Part shown: in pieces, positions 25,815-34,572 of the stretch | Position numbering within the stretch: the stretch's first letter is position 1 | Layout of the letters: each line of letters starts with the position of its first letter | NCBI GenBank assembly: GCA_052117605.1 | Contig: JBQKIT010000005.1 | Length of the DNA stretch: 64,000 nucleotides | Direction: 5' to 3' (one strand) | From: CAG-791 sp000431495 | Lineage (GTDB): Bacteria > Bacillota > Clostridia > Lachnospirales > Lachnospiraceae | Position numbers and translations under genes: made by a program | Notes under the pieces: model-generated | The model's input: the letters and a program-made list of their open reading frames with translations, nothing else | What the model was told of the DNA's origin: nothing | The model's database searches: none

Positions 25815-26504
25815 ATGATAACGCTGTCTCCTTCCATTCTTGCTGCGGATTTCAACTGTCTCGGACAGGAAATCGCAGCGACCAGAAAAGCCGGCGCTCC
25901 GTGGGTTCATATTGATGTCATGGACGGTGCTTTTGTTCCATCGATTTCATTTGGCATGCCGGTGATCAAGAGCATCCGCAAACGTACCGACCAGTTTTTT
26001 GATGTGCATCTGATGGTGAAGGACCCGGAGCGATACATCAAGAATTTTGCGGACTGCGGTGCGGATGGAATTACCTTCCATCTGGAGTCTGCACCGGATC
26101 CGGGGGCTGTGATTGCGGCCATCCGGGAGCAGGGGAAACGCGTCGGAATGGCAATTAAGCCATCCACCAAGGTGCAGGAGGCCCTTCCGTATCTGGAACG
26201 AATCGATATGCTCCTTGTTATGACGGTGGAGCCTGGCTTTGGCGGACAGAAATATATCGAGACCAGCACGAGGAAAATCCGGGAAGCACGGGCGATGCTG
26301 AACAGCCTGAACCTGAATACCGACATCGAGGTGGACGGAGGAATCGTCCGTGAGAACGTGGATGTCGTTCTGAATGCAGGCGCAAATGTCATTGTGGCGG
26401 GATCTGCCATTTATCGCGGAGAGATAGAAGAGAATACAGAATACTTTATGAATCACTTCCGGCAGCGTCCGGAAGGGTGCAAGGAACTGGAAAAGGAAGG
26501 ATAA
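25815..26504 (+). CDS. rpe: Ribulose-phosphate 3-epimerase
   Basis: 229 residues. TIM barrel with LSPSILAADF, VHIDVMDGAFVPSISFG, DVHLMVKDPE, TVEPGFGGQKYI and IEVDGGIVREN: all metal and phosphate ligands of Rpe. It interconverts ribulose 5-phosphate and xylulose 5-phosphate, complementing the split transketolase. The 124-bp gap before it holds a GCCCGGG hairpin (25716-25745) without a strong T-run. Confidence 0.96.
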   Translation: MITLSPSILAADFNCLGQEIAATRKAGAPWVHIDVMDGAFVPSISFGMPVIKSIRKRTDQFFDVHLMVKDPERYIKNFADCGADGITFHLESAPDPGAVIAAIREQGKRVGMAIKPSTKVQEALPYLERIDMLLVMTVEPGFGGQKYIETSTRKIREARAMLNSLNLNTDIEVDGGIVRENVDVVLNAGANVIVAGSAIYRGEIEENTEYFMNHFRQRPEGCKELEKEG

Positions 26505-26505
26505 G

Positions 26506-27390
26506 ATGCTGCAGCATATGACAAAGATGGATCGGAATGCTCCCTGCTGGTGCGGAAGCGGAAAGAAATATAAAACCTGTCACATGGATTTTGATGACAA
26601 AATCCGTGAATATGAGCTTCGCGGGTGCATTGTTCCGGACAGGAGCCTGATCAAGACACCGAAGGACGTGGAAGGAATTTGTGCGAGTGCGAAAATCAAC
26701 ATTGCGGTTCTGGATGAAATCGCAGAGAAAATCCACGAGGGAATGACAACGCAGGAAATTGATGATATTGTGTACAACACTACCGTGAAGATGGGTGGAA
26801 TTCCGGCGGATCTTCATTATGAAGGATATCCGAAGAGCGTCTGCACCTCGGTAAACGATCAGGTCTGCCACGGAATCCCGAGCAAGGACGTGGTCCTGAA
26901 GGACGGCGATATTGTCAATGTGGATTGCTCGACGATATTGAACGGCTATTATTCCGATTCCTCGAGAATGTTCATGATCGGCAACGTCCGTGAGGACTGG
27001 AAGAAGCTCGTGCAGGTGACAAACGAATGCGTGGAAATCGGTATTCAGAATGTCAAGCCGTGGACGTTCCTCGGAGATATGGGAAATGCGGTGCATCAGC
27101 ATGCTCTGAAAAACGGTTATTCTGTTGTAAAGGAAATCGGAGGGCACGGCTGCGGCCTGGAATTCCATGAGGATCCGTATGTCAGCTACGTATCGCTTCC
27201 CGGAACGGAAATGCTGATGGTTCCCGGCATGTGCTTCACCATTGAGCCGATGGTGAATATGGGAACGGATGAAATTTTTCAGGATGAAGGGAACGGCTGG
27301 TCGATTTATACGGCAGACGGGAAGCCTTCGGCGCAGAGAGAAGTACAGGTGCTGGTCACAGAGGACGGATGTGACATTCTGACCTGGTAG
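26506..27390 (+). CDS. map: Methionine aminopeptidase with N-terminal SEC-C motif
   Basis: 294 residues. Residues 14-26 (CWCGSGKKYKTCH) form a SEC-C zinc motif, followed by a type I aminopeptidase. Catalytic elements include HGIPSKDV, DIVNVDCSTILNGYYSDSSR (two Asp ligands), HGCGLEFHEDP (His) and FTIEPMVN (Glu). It removes the initiator methionine from nascent proteins; the SEC-C knuckle helps ribosome association in related enzymes. It starts 1 bp after rpe and is followed by metG, a fitting neighbour. Confidence 0.95.
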   Translation: MLQHMTKMDRNAPCWCGSGKKYKTCHMDFDDKIREYELRGCIVPDRSLIKTPKDVEGICASAKINIAVLDEIAEKIHEGMTTQEIDDIVYNTTVKMGGIPADLHYEGYPKSVCTSVNDQVCHGIPSKDVVLKDGDIVNVDCSTILNGYYSDSSRMFMIGNVREDWKKLVQVTNECVEIGIQNVKPWTFLGDMGNAVHQHALKNGYSVVKEIGGHGCGLEFHEDPYVSYVSLPGTEMLMVPGMCFTIEPMVNMGTDEIFQDEGNGWSIYTADGKPSAQREVQVLVTEDGCDILTW

Positions 27391-27415
27391 AAATCAGATA
27401 AGCAAGGAGAACGCA

Positions 27416-29428
27416 ATGCAGAACAAGGGACCTTATTATATTACAACTGCCATCGCTTATACCTCGGGCAAGCCTCATATCGGCAATACCTATGAGATTA
27501 TCATGGCGGACAGCATTGCCCGCTATAAGCGTGCAGACGGTTATGATGTTTATTTCCAGACCGGTTCGGATGAGCATGGTCAGAAAATTGAGGAAAGAGC
27601 AGCGCAGGCCGGCAAGACACCGAAGCAGTTTGTTGATGAAACGGCAGGAGAAATCAAGAGAATCTGGGATCAGATGAATACCTCCTATGACCGCTTCATC
27701 CGCACGACGGATGAGGATCATGAGAGACAGGTTCAGAAGATTTTCAAGAAGCTTTATGATCAGGGAGATATTTATCTGGGCTCGTACAAGGGGATGTACT
27801 GCACCGAGTGCGAGGCATTTTACACCGCCTCTCAGATTGTGGACGGCAACAAGTGCCCGGTCTGCGGCGGAACCGTGCATGAGGAGAATGAGAATGCATA
27901 CTTCTTCCGTATGCAGAAGTATGCACAGCGCCTGATCGATCATATCAATACGCATCCGGAGTTTATTCAGCCGGAGTCCCGCAAGAACGAAATGATGAAC
28001 AACTTCCTTCTTCCGGGTCTTCAGGATCTGTGCGTCTCCCGCACCAGCTTCAAATGGGGCATTCCGGTGGATTTTGATCCGGATCATGTCGTTTATGTGT
28101 GGCTGGATGCACTGAGCAACTATATCACAGGGATCGGTTACGATGCTGACGGCAACTCCTCTGACCTGTATAAGAAGTACTGGCCGGCGGATCTTCATCT
28201 GATCGGAAAGGATATCATCCGTTTCCACACGATTTACTGGCCGATTTTCCTGATGGCACTGGGGGAGCCCCTGCCGAAACAGGTCTTCGGACATCCATGG
28301 CTTCTCCAGGGCGGAGAGAAGATGTCCAAGTCGAAGGGAAATGTCATTTATGCGGATGACATGGCGGATCTGTTCGGTGTGGATGCGGTCCGTTATTTTG
28401 TTCTCCACGAGATGCCGTATGAGAACGATGGCGTCATTACCTGGGAGCTGTGCGTGGAGCGCATCAATTCGGATCTTGCCAATACACTTGGAAATCTTGT
28501 AAAGAGAACCATCTCCATGAGCAACAAGTACTTTGACGGCATTGTGGAGAACCGCGGCGCAGATGAGCCGGTCGATCAGGAGCTGAAGGCAGTGGTGACG
28601 GGCGCTTACGCCAAGGTGGAAGAGGATATGGCAGAGCTTCGGGTGGCCGATGCGCTGAAGGAGATTTTTGCTGTATTCAAGAGACTGAACAAGTATATCG
28701 ATGAGACGGAGCCGTGGGTTCTGGCAAAGGACGAGGCAAAGAAGGACCGCCTTGCAACCGTGATGTACAACCTGACAGAGGGGATCGTCATGGGAACCTC
28801 TCTTCTTGCTCCGTTTATGCCGGAGACTGCAGACAGGATTGCAGCGCAGCTGAATACCAGTCTGCGGGAGTTTGACACGCTGGAGCACTTCGGCGAGTAT
28901 CCTTCCGGAAACAAGGTGACGGAGAATCCGGAGATCCTTTTTGCAAGACTTGATGAAAAGGAAATCCTGGAGAAGGTAGCGGTCATCGTCGAGAAGCAGA
29001 AAGCGGAGGCGGCTGCTGCAGCTGCCCGCGGGGAAAAGGGAGACAGCAAGAAGGAAGGAACTGCAGAGGAGCCGGAAATGGCTCTGGAGCATAAGGAGCC
29101 CATTTCCATTGAGGACTTTGACAGGCTGGAGCTTCGGATCGGACAGATCATGAAGTGTGAGGTTGTAAAGGGCTCGAAGAAGCTTCTGTGTTCACAGGTC
29201 CGCATCGGCTCGGAGATGCGGCAGATTGTCTCCGGAATTCATAAATTCTATGAGCCGGAGGAAATGGTCGGAAAGAAGGTTGCGGTTGTCTGCAATCTGA
29301 AGCCGGTCAAGCTTGCCGGAACGTTGTCGGAGGGCATGATTCTGTGCGCAGAGGATGCGGATGGAAAGCTTGCGCTGATGACACCGGAGGCGGAGAAGGA
29401 CATTGCGGATGGCGCGGAGATCTGCTAA
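27416..29428 (+). CDS. metG: Methionyl-tRNA synthetase with C-terminal tRNA-binding domain
   Basis: 670 residues. HIGN (21-24) and KMSKS (about 302-306) are the class I signatures. Two Cys pairs, CTEC (about 128-131) and CPVC (about 147-150), bind one zinc. After a Glu/Ala/Lys linker a tRBD/EMAPII-like domain begins near residue 563 (EDFDRLELRIGQIMKCE), which promotes dimerisation and tRNA binding. The start has AAGGAG upstream. Confidence 0.97.
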   Translation: MQNKGPYYITTAIAYTSGKPHIGNTYEIIMADSIARYKRADGYDVYFQTGSDEHGQKIEERAAQAGKTPKQFVDETAGEIKRIWDQMNTSYDRFIRTTDEDHERQVQKIFKKLYDQGDIYLGSYKGMYCTECEAFYTASQIVDGNKCPVCGGTVHEENENAYFFRMQKYAQRLIDHINTHPEFIQPESRKNEMMNNFLLPGLQDLCVSRTSFKWGIPVDFDPDHVVYVWLDALSNYITGIGYDADGNSSDLYKKYWPADLHLIGKDIIRFHTIYWPIFLMALGEPLPKQVFGHPWLLQGGEKMSKSKGNVIYADDMADLFGVDAVRYFVLHEMPYENDGVITWELCVERINSDLANTLGNLVKRTISMSNKYFDGIVENRGADEPVDQELKAVVTGAYAKVEEDMAELRVADALKEIFAVFKRLNKYIDETEPWVLAKDEAKKDRLATVMYNLTEGIVMGTSLLAPFMPETADRIAAQLNTSLREFDTLEHFGEYPSGNKVTENPEILFARLDEKEILEKVAVIVEKQKAEAAAAAARGEKGDSKKEGTAEEPEMALEHKEPISIEDFDRLELRIGQIMKCEVVKGSKKLLCSQVRIGSEMRQIVSGIHKFYEPEEMVGKKVAVVCNLKPVKLAGTLSEGMILCAEDADGKLALMTPEAEKDIADGAEIC

Positions 29429-29831
29429 AACAATAAGCTGCCTCTGTGCGCTTCTGGCAGCTGCATGTATGACTATGAGTGCACCATTGCCTGCGGAAGC
29501 AGCGGAGAAGTCTTCGAATTTTGCTCTGGAGCAGGAGAAACGGTATCTTCTGGAGGCTCTGGATGAGTTGCAGAAGATGGGGCTTTCCCCGATTCTGATC
29601 TGGTCGGAAATTACAAAGGATCAGAGAGTGCTGGATGCAGTCGGCGAAGTGTCGGATACGGTAACCGATGCCGTAACGGAAAAGGTAAGCGAGGCAGGAG
29701 ATGCGGCGGTACAGGCGGTCTCGGATGCGGCAAGGGCAGAAGCGGAGAAGGCGAAGAAGAATCTTCTTGAGCTTTTGAAGGAACAGATCCGGGACTTCCT
29801 GGAGCATCTGTTTGATAAAGGCGGGTCGTAA
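29403..29831 (+). CDS. Secreted helical protein of unknown function
   Basis: 142 residues starting inside the end of metG (26-bp overlap, different frame). Residues 1-34 look like a signal peptide: basic start MRMARRSAK, a hydrophobic stretch, and a probable cut after AEA (PLPAEAAEKSS). The mature part is almost all predicted helix, with repeated Val/Ala/Glu heptads (AVGEVSDTVTDAVTEKV). No family recognised. It precedes a YesL-like membrane protein by 21 bp. Confidence 0.6.
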   Translation: MRMARRSAKTISCLCALLAAACMTMSAPLPAEAAEKSSNFALEQEKRYLLEALDELQKMGLSPILIWSEITKDQRVLDAVGEVSDTVTDAVTEKVSEAGDAAVQAVSDAARAEAEKAKKNLLELLKEQIRDFLEHLFDKGGS

Positions 29832-29852
29832 TTACGGCAGAAAGGGAAAACA

Positions 29853-30551
29853 TTGGGAAAATTATTTGATCTTGAAAATCCGGTCATGAGAGGGCTGTCA
29901 CGTCTTGCAGACATGATGATTCTGAATTTGCTGACCTTACTTCTGTGCCTTCCGGTTTTTACAGCCGGTTCTGCGCTGACTGCCATGTACTATGTGGAGC
30001 TGAAGTGGGCAAGAAAAGAAGAAGGATACACGGTTCGGCCGTTCTTTCAGCAGTTTAAGGATAACTTTAAGCAGGCAACCGGCGAGTGGCTGATTATGCT
30101 GGTAATCGTTGCTGTTCTGGCACTGGATCTGTTCATGTTCCGTCAGGCACCGGATGCATTTCCGAAGGTGCTGCGGTATCTGGTGATCGCGCTGTCCATC
30201 GTCCTGTTCCTTCTTCTGCAGTGGGTTTTCCCCCTTCAGAGCCATTTCGTCAATACCGTGAAGACGACCTTTAAGAATTCTGCACTGATGGCGATCGCTA
30301 ACTTCCCGAGAACGCTCGGGATCGGAGGAATCTGGCTGGTATCCGCAGGCCTTGCGGTGCTGTCAGTTCTTGCACTCCCTCAGATTTTCCCGTTTGTGGT
30401 TCTGTTCGGACTCAGCGTTCCCGGTTACGTAACCTGTCTCCTTGTCAGCAAGCCGTTCTCAAAGTTTGAGCCGGAGAAGATCGAGCTTACCGAGGAGGAA
30501 AGCGAAGAAGAGAAGGAAGAAGCCTTCCGTATTCTGAACGAGAGCAGATAG
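29853..30551 (+). CDS. YesL/DUF624-family membrane protein
   Basis: 232 residues from TTG 29853, with AAAGGG 6 nt upstream. About five membrane segments (near 20-45, 77-95, 105-125, 145-175, 180-200) and a charged Glu-rich C-terminus (about 210-225). The opening LFDLENPVMRGLSRLADM and FTAGSALTAMYYV are the YesL/DUF624 pattern. Members sit next to carbohydrate ABC transporters; here the sugar-ABC ATPase ugpC is the next gene, which fits. Function is unknown. Confidence 0.8.
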   Translation: MGKLFDLENPVMRGLSRLADMMILNLLTLLLCLPVFTAGSALTAMYYVELKWARKEEGYTVRPFFQQFKDNFKQATGEWLIMLVIVAVLALDLFMFRQAPDAFPKVLRYLVIALSIVLFLLLQWVFPLQSHFVNTVKTTFKNSALMAIANFPRTLGIGGIWLVSAGLAVLSVLALPQIFPFVVLFGLSVPGYVTCLLVSKPFSKFEPEKIELTEEESEEEKEEAFRILNESR

Positions 30552-30656
30552 GCACTGCATCCGGTACAATATGTTGAATGAGAAAATGCGTTTTGGGTAA
30601 TGTGCCTATTCAAAGCGAAAATACTTAAACAAAATCAACAAAGGCGAGAATGGAGT

Positions 30657-30735
30657 CCCCCTTCTTCTGTATTATTGCCAAGAGAATTCCAGCTATTTTT
30701 GTGGAATTAGGTGATGGTAAGAAGAGGGGGTTTTT
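30657..30735 (+). terminator. Two-tier hairpin with T-run upstream of ugpC
   Basis: Outer stem CCCCCTTCTT (30657-30666) with 30719-30730, with a two-base bulge; inner 7-bp stem AATTCCA/TGGAATT (30685-30691 with 30702-30708); then T5. It could end the metG-yesL transcript or act as an attenuator for ugpC 62 nt downstream. Confidence 0.6.
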
Positions 30736-30797
30736 CATATACTTAGTACAGTCGCAAACGCGGAGGGGGATCTTCCGCAACAACAGGAGGACATAAA

Positions 30798-31910
30798 ATG
30801 GCAAGTCTTAATTTGGAGCATATTTATAAGAAGTACCCGAATGGCTTTGAGGCTGTTAAGGATTTCAATCTTGATATCGAAGATAAGGAGTTCATCATCT
30901 TCGTAGGACCTTCCGGATGCGGAAAGTCTACCACTCTTCGTATGATCGCAGGTCTGGAAGATATTTCCTCCGGAACTCTTAAGATCGATGGAAAGGTTAT
31001 GAACGATGTAGAGCCGAAGGACCGCGATATCGCAATGGTATTCCAGAACTACGCTCTGTATCCGCACATGACAGTATATGATAACATGGCATTCGGACTG
31101 AAGCTTCGCAAGGCTCCGAAGGACGAGATCGACAAGATGGTTCGCAATGCGGCAAAGATCCTTGATCTGACCAACCTTCTTGATCGTAAGCCGAAGGCTC
31201 TTTCCGGTGGACAGAGACAGCGTGTTGCCATGGGACGTGCAATCGTACGTAATCCTAAGGTTTTCCTGATGGATGAGCCTCTTTCCAACCTGGATGCTAA
31301 GCTTCGTGTTCAGATGAGATCTGAGATCGCTAAGCTGCACCAGAGACTGGGCACCACCATCATCTACGTAACACATGACCAGACCGAGGCTATGACTCTT
31401 GGTACCAGAATCGTTGTTATGAAGGACGGCGTTGTTCAGCAGGTTGATACTCCTCAGCACCTGTATGATCTTCCCTGCAACCTGTTCGTAGCAGGCTTCA
31501 TGGGATCTCCGCAGATGAACTTCCTGGATGCAACCGTTAAGGTAAACGGTGCTCAGGCATCTCTGCAGATCGGCAATGCAGTGACTGTTCCGCTGAATGC
31601 TGAGAAGTCCAAGGCTCTGATCGATGGTGGCTATGACGGAAAGACCGTTGTTATGGGTATCCGTCCTGAGAACCTTTCCGATCATCCGGATGATCTTGCA
31701 AAGTCCAACGCAATCTTCAAGGCAAAGGTTAACGTATACGAGCTTCTTGGTGCAGAAGTATTCCTGTACTTCGATGTAAACGAGACTCCGATTACTGCCC
31801 GCGTTGATCCTAAGACCACCGCTCGCCCGGGATCTGAGGTTGAGTTTGCAATCGATACCGAGAAGGTTCATGTATTCGACAAGGAAACTGAGAAGACCAT
31901 CTGCAACTAA
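30798..31910 (+). CDS. ugpC: Sugar ABC transporter ATP-binding protein (UgpC/MsmK type)
   Basis: 370 residues from ATG 30798 with AGGAGG upstream. Walker A GPSGCGKST (37-45), Q-loop, signature LSGGQRQR, Walker B VFLMDEPLSNLDAK, H-loop VTHDQTEAM, and the C-terminal TOBE domain of MalK-type ATPases. There are no permease or binding protein genes nearby, so it is probably an orphan ATPase shared by several sugar importers, as MsmK is in streptococci. Codon use is strongly biased. A CdaR-type regulator follows. Confidence 0.93.
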   Translation: MASLNLEHIYKKYPNGFEAVKDFNLDIEDKEFIIFVGPSGCGKSTTLRMIAGLEDISSGTLKIDGKVMNDVEPKDRDIAMVFQNYALYPHMTVYDNMAFGLKLRKAPKDEIDKMVRNAAKILDLTNLLDRKPKALSGGQRQRVAMGRAIVRNPKVFLMDEPLSNLDAKLRVQMRSEIAKLHQRLGTTIIYVTHDQTEAMTLGTRIVVMKDGVVQQVDTPQHLYDLPCNLFVAGFMGSPQMNFLDATVKVNGAQASLQIGNAVTVPLNAEKSKALIDGGYDGKTVVMGIRPENLSDHPDDLAKSNAIFKAKVNVYELLGAEVFLYFDVNETPITARVDPKTTARPGSEVEFAIDTEKVHVFDKETEKTICN

Positions 31911-31942
31911 TTTGGTTGCTTCATAGTTTATGAAAAATGAGA

Positions 31943-31970
31943 GGGATGCGCATTGGCGCATCCCTTTTTT
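31943..31970 (+). terminator. Terminator after ugpC
   Basis: A 9-bp stem GGGATGCGC (31943-31951) with 31956-31964, ATTG loop and T6. Confidence 0.92.
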
Positions 31971-31983
31971 GTAAAGAATTGTA

Positions 31984-32012
31984 TTGTTTTTAACAAAAAC
32001 GGCGTGTAGAAT
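31984..32012 (+). promoter_or_regulatory. Promoter of the CdaR-like regulator
   Basis: TTGTTT (31984-31989), 17-nt spacer, TAGAAT (32007-32012). A weak Rex-like dyad (TTGTATT-GTTT-TTAACAA, 31979-31996) overlaps the -35. Confidence 0.5.
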
Positions 32013-32160
32013 ATTACAACAGGTAATCATAATAGATGAAAAATCTTGATTTTGACGGATTTTGTCTGCGCAAAAACAGCCTTGCGGGAAGATGCAGACA
32101 GAGAGAAGAACTTGTTCTCATGGAAAATGGATGAATTTCTGCAGGGAGAAGGGAAGATAC

Positions 32161-33249
32161 ATGCTTTCATCACAGATTGTTAAGAGTTGCCTGGAGGAGC
32201 TTACCTCCATTTCGAAGGTGGAGTTCTGCGTGCAGGACGTGAACGGCGGCTTGTTTGCTATGACGCAGGGAGCAGAGATTCCGGCTGCAGATATCGTTTC
32301 CGGATTTGCGAAATCCTCCGTAGACAGTCAGATTGTCGGCAATCATTATCTGCTGAAAATCCGTGACGAAGAAGACACGGCATATATTCTGACCGCCATC
32401 GGGGATGGAGATCACACACTGATGATTGCACGAATTGCTGTCAGCGAGATACAGAATCTGATGGTCGCTTACCGTGAGAAGTATGACCGGAACAATTTCT
32501 TCCAGAATCTTCTCCTGGACAACCTTCTTCTTGTGGACATTCACAACCGTGCAAGAAAACTGCACATTAATTATCAGGTTCCCCGCGCCATCATTCTGGT
32601 GGAGCTGGAATCGGACGGAGAGACTTCGGCAAGCGAACTCCTGGGCAGTATTTTCACGGCACATAATGGGGACTATCTGACAGAGGTTGACGAGACCAGC
32701 GTGATTATCATCAAGGCTGTGGAGACAGCAGAGTCTTATGATCAGCTGGAGCAGGCGGCAACCGTTGCCGTAGATATGCTGAACACGGAGGCCATGCTGA
32801 AGGTTCGCGCTTCCTACGGATCCATTGTGACAGATCTGAAGAACATTTCACGCTCCTACAAAGAGGCGAGAATGTCAATGGATGTCGGTAAGATTTTCAA
32901 TGCGGAGAAGATGGTGAATTCCTACAATCAGCTCGGGATCGGACGGCTGATCTATCAGCTTCCCTCCAATCTGTGCAATGTATTTATTCACGAAGTGTTC
33001 GGAGAGGAAGTTCCGGATAATCTGGACGCAGAGACACTTTCGACCATCAACTGCTTCTTTGAGAACAATCTGAACGTATCCGAGACGTCCAGGCAGCTCT
33101 TCATTCACCGCAATACGCTGGTTTACCGGATCGAGAAGCTGCAGAAGCAGACCGGTCTGGACATCCGCAATTTCGACGATGCTCTCCGGTTCAAGATTTC
33201 TCTGATGGTGATTAACTATCTGAAGTATCTGAATGCGAAAGAGTATTGA
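32161..33249 (+). CDS. CdaR/PucR-family transcriptional regulator
   Basis: 362 residues from ATG 32161 with GGGAGAAGGGA upstream. The N-terminal 130 residues resemble the sugar-diacid recognition domain (SSQIVKSCLEELTSIS). The C-terminus is the PucR helix-turn-helix, with NLNVSETSRQLFIHRNTLVYRIEKL. Members usually activate sugar or sugar-acid genes in response to a small ligand. Its position directly after ugpC suggests a role in sugar uptake, but no operator is visible. Confidence 0.85.
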   Translation: MLSSQIVKSCLEELTSISKVEFCVQDVNGGLFAMTQGAEIPAADIVSGFAKSSVDSQIVGNHYLLKIRDEEDTAYILTAIGDGDHTLMIARIAVSEIQNLMVAYREKYDRNNFFQNLLLDNLLLVDIHNRARKLHINYQVPRAIILVELESDGETSASELLGSIFTAHNGDYLTEVDETSVIIIKAVETAESYDQLEQAATVAVDMLNTEAMLKVRASYGSIVTDLKNISRSYKEARMSMDVGKIFNAEKMVNSYNQLGIGRLIYQLPSNLCNVFIHEVFGEEVPDNLDAETLSTINCFFENNLNVSETSRQLFIHRNTLVYRIEKLQKQTGLDIRNFDDALRFKISLMVINYLKYLNAKEY

Positions 33250-33287
33250 TCCGGGCATTTGACGTAGGTGGACAAAAAGAGAGAGCT

Positions 33288-34256
33288 TCAACGGATACCG
33301 GTGCCGTCCCAGGCGGGAATAAAGCTTTTGGAGATGGTGCCGCCCTCCTGCAGAAAACCGTTTTCAATTCCAAGGGATATGGCGAAGTCAACGACTTCGT
33401 CATATTCTTTTTTTGTGACAGGACGGGACAAAAGAGGGTCATCCGCACAGCGCGGCATGGGCGTGTACTGATTCATAATGCTGATGAAAATCCGATTTCC
33501 GTAGGTTTCGTAGAGATAGCGCAGTATTTCCATGGAATCCCGGGTGTGCCCGGGCATGACCATGTGGCGGACGATGACACCCCTTGTCATCAGGGGATCG
33601 TTGCGGTCATCCTCTTCGTTCAGAGAAGAGGAACCGTCGGCGAACAGCGGCTCCGGGCACTGGCGGACCATCTCTGCAATGGCAGCAGTGGCAGACTGCC
33701 AGTAGTCCGGAGCATTGGAATAGGAGGCGGAGATCTGGGGATCATGATATTTCAGATCCGGAAGATAGATATCCACGAGACCCTCCAGAGCACGAAGCAC
33801 TTCCGCCTTCTCATAGGATGCCGTGTTATATACAACAGGAATGTGAAGTCCGCGCTGTCTGGCTTTTTCAAGGGCGGGAATCAGAACGTGCAGAATGTGT
33901 GAAGGCGTAACCAGGTTGATATTGGAGGCACCCTGCTCCTGAAGCTTTTGCATAATATCAGAAAGCTTATCCGCAGTCAGCGTTTCGCCTGTATAAGAGG
34001 AAGCTGCGGTCTTTCGCATCCCGCCGGAGATGTCGACATTCTGACAGAAGCGGCAGCCGAGATTGCAGCCGGTAAAGAAGATGGCTCCGGAGCCGTTTGC
34101 TCCTGAAATGCAGGGCTCCTCACAGTATAGCAGTGCGGCGCGGGCAGCGCGGATGGTCTCCGGAAGACCGCAGAAGCCAAGCTCTCCGGCCTTACGGTTT
34201 ACGCCGCAGTTTCGCGGGCAAAGGCGGCAGTTTGTAAGATCCATAAAATTCATCAT
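33288..34256 (-). CDS. Radical SAM protein of the PflX type
   Basis: 322 residues from ATG 34256 (TTG 34268 possible). A cysteine-rich N-terminus (CRLCPRNCGVN...GFCG, 10-29) precedes the radical SAM motif CNLGCRFC (Cys64, Cys68, Cys71). The rest has NLVTPSHILHVLIPAL and VIVRHMVMPGH, as in COG1313 proteins related to pyruvate formate-lyase activase. The physiological substrate is unknown. It ends just after and faces the CdaR gene. Confidence 0.85.
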   Translation of the reverse strand: MMNFMDLTNCRLCPRNCGVNRKAGELGFCGLPETIRAARAALLYCEEPCISGANGSGAIFFTGCNLGCRFCQNVDISGGMRKTAASSYTGETLTADKLSDIMQKLQEQGASNINLVTPSHILHVLIPALEKARQRGLHIPVVYNTASYEKAEVLRALEGLVDIYLPDLKYHDPQISASYSNAPDYWQSATAAIAEMVRQCPEPLFADGSSSLNEEDDRNDPLMTRGVIVRHMVMPGHTRDSMEILRYLYETYGNRIFISIMNQYTPMPRCADDPLLSRPVTKKEYDEVVDFAISLGIENGFLQEGGTISKSFIPAWDGTGIR

Positions 34257-34312
34257 AAACATCCTCAAAACAAAAGGCCCGGAAAATTCCTGAAAATCTC
34301 CGAAGCAAAATC

Positions 34313-34335
34313 AAAAAAATCCTGTCGCCGACAGG
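34313..34335 (-). terminator. Terminator of the SRP RNA
   Basis: On the minus strand CCTGTC-GGC-GACAGG (34335-34321) is followed by A and T7. Confidence 0.9.
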
Positions 34336-34510
34336 ACCCGGGCACGGTACCGGATACATCGCTCCGCCAGGCTTCCTCACGGCACATGAAAGGATCTGCT
34401 TAGTGCTGCTTCGTTCCCGATCTGACACGGTTCGCAGGATTCATTGCGTGAGACCCAAACTTCAATACGATGCACCCGGGCGGCTGCCCGAGCCCTGCCA
34501 GCGGCAGGAT
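34336..34510 (-). ncRNA. ffs: Signal recognition particle RNA
   Basis: The minus strand contains the conserved tip of SRP RNA: CAGATC, a GGAA tetraloop closed by CG pairs, then CGAAGCAGCACTAAGCAG. The ends pair (CTCGGGCA near the 5' end with TGCCCGGG near the 3' end), giving a rod with an Alu-side extension. At about 175 nt it is longer than the 4.5S form but shorter than the 270-nt Bacillus form. The gene has its own promoter and terminator. tadA next to SRP RNA is common in Clostridia; the usual next gene dnaX is not here. Confidence 0.88.
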
Positions 34511-34516
34511 TTCATT

Positions 34517-34545
34517 AGTATAGCAAATAAGCCGATTGCGGGCAA
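34517..34545 (-). promoter_or_regulatory. Promoter of the SRP RNA
   Basis: On the minus strand TTGCCC (34545-34540), 17-nt spacer, extended -10 TGC-TATACT (box 34522-34517). Confidence 0.65.
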
Positions 34546-34572
34546 GAGCTTTCCCGGCAGGTTATACCGCAC

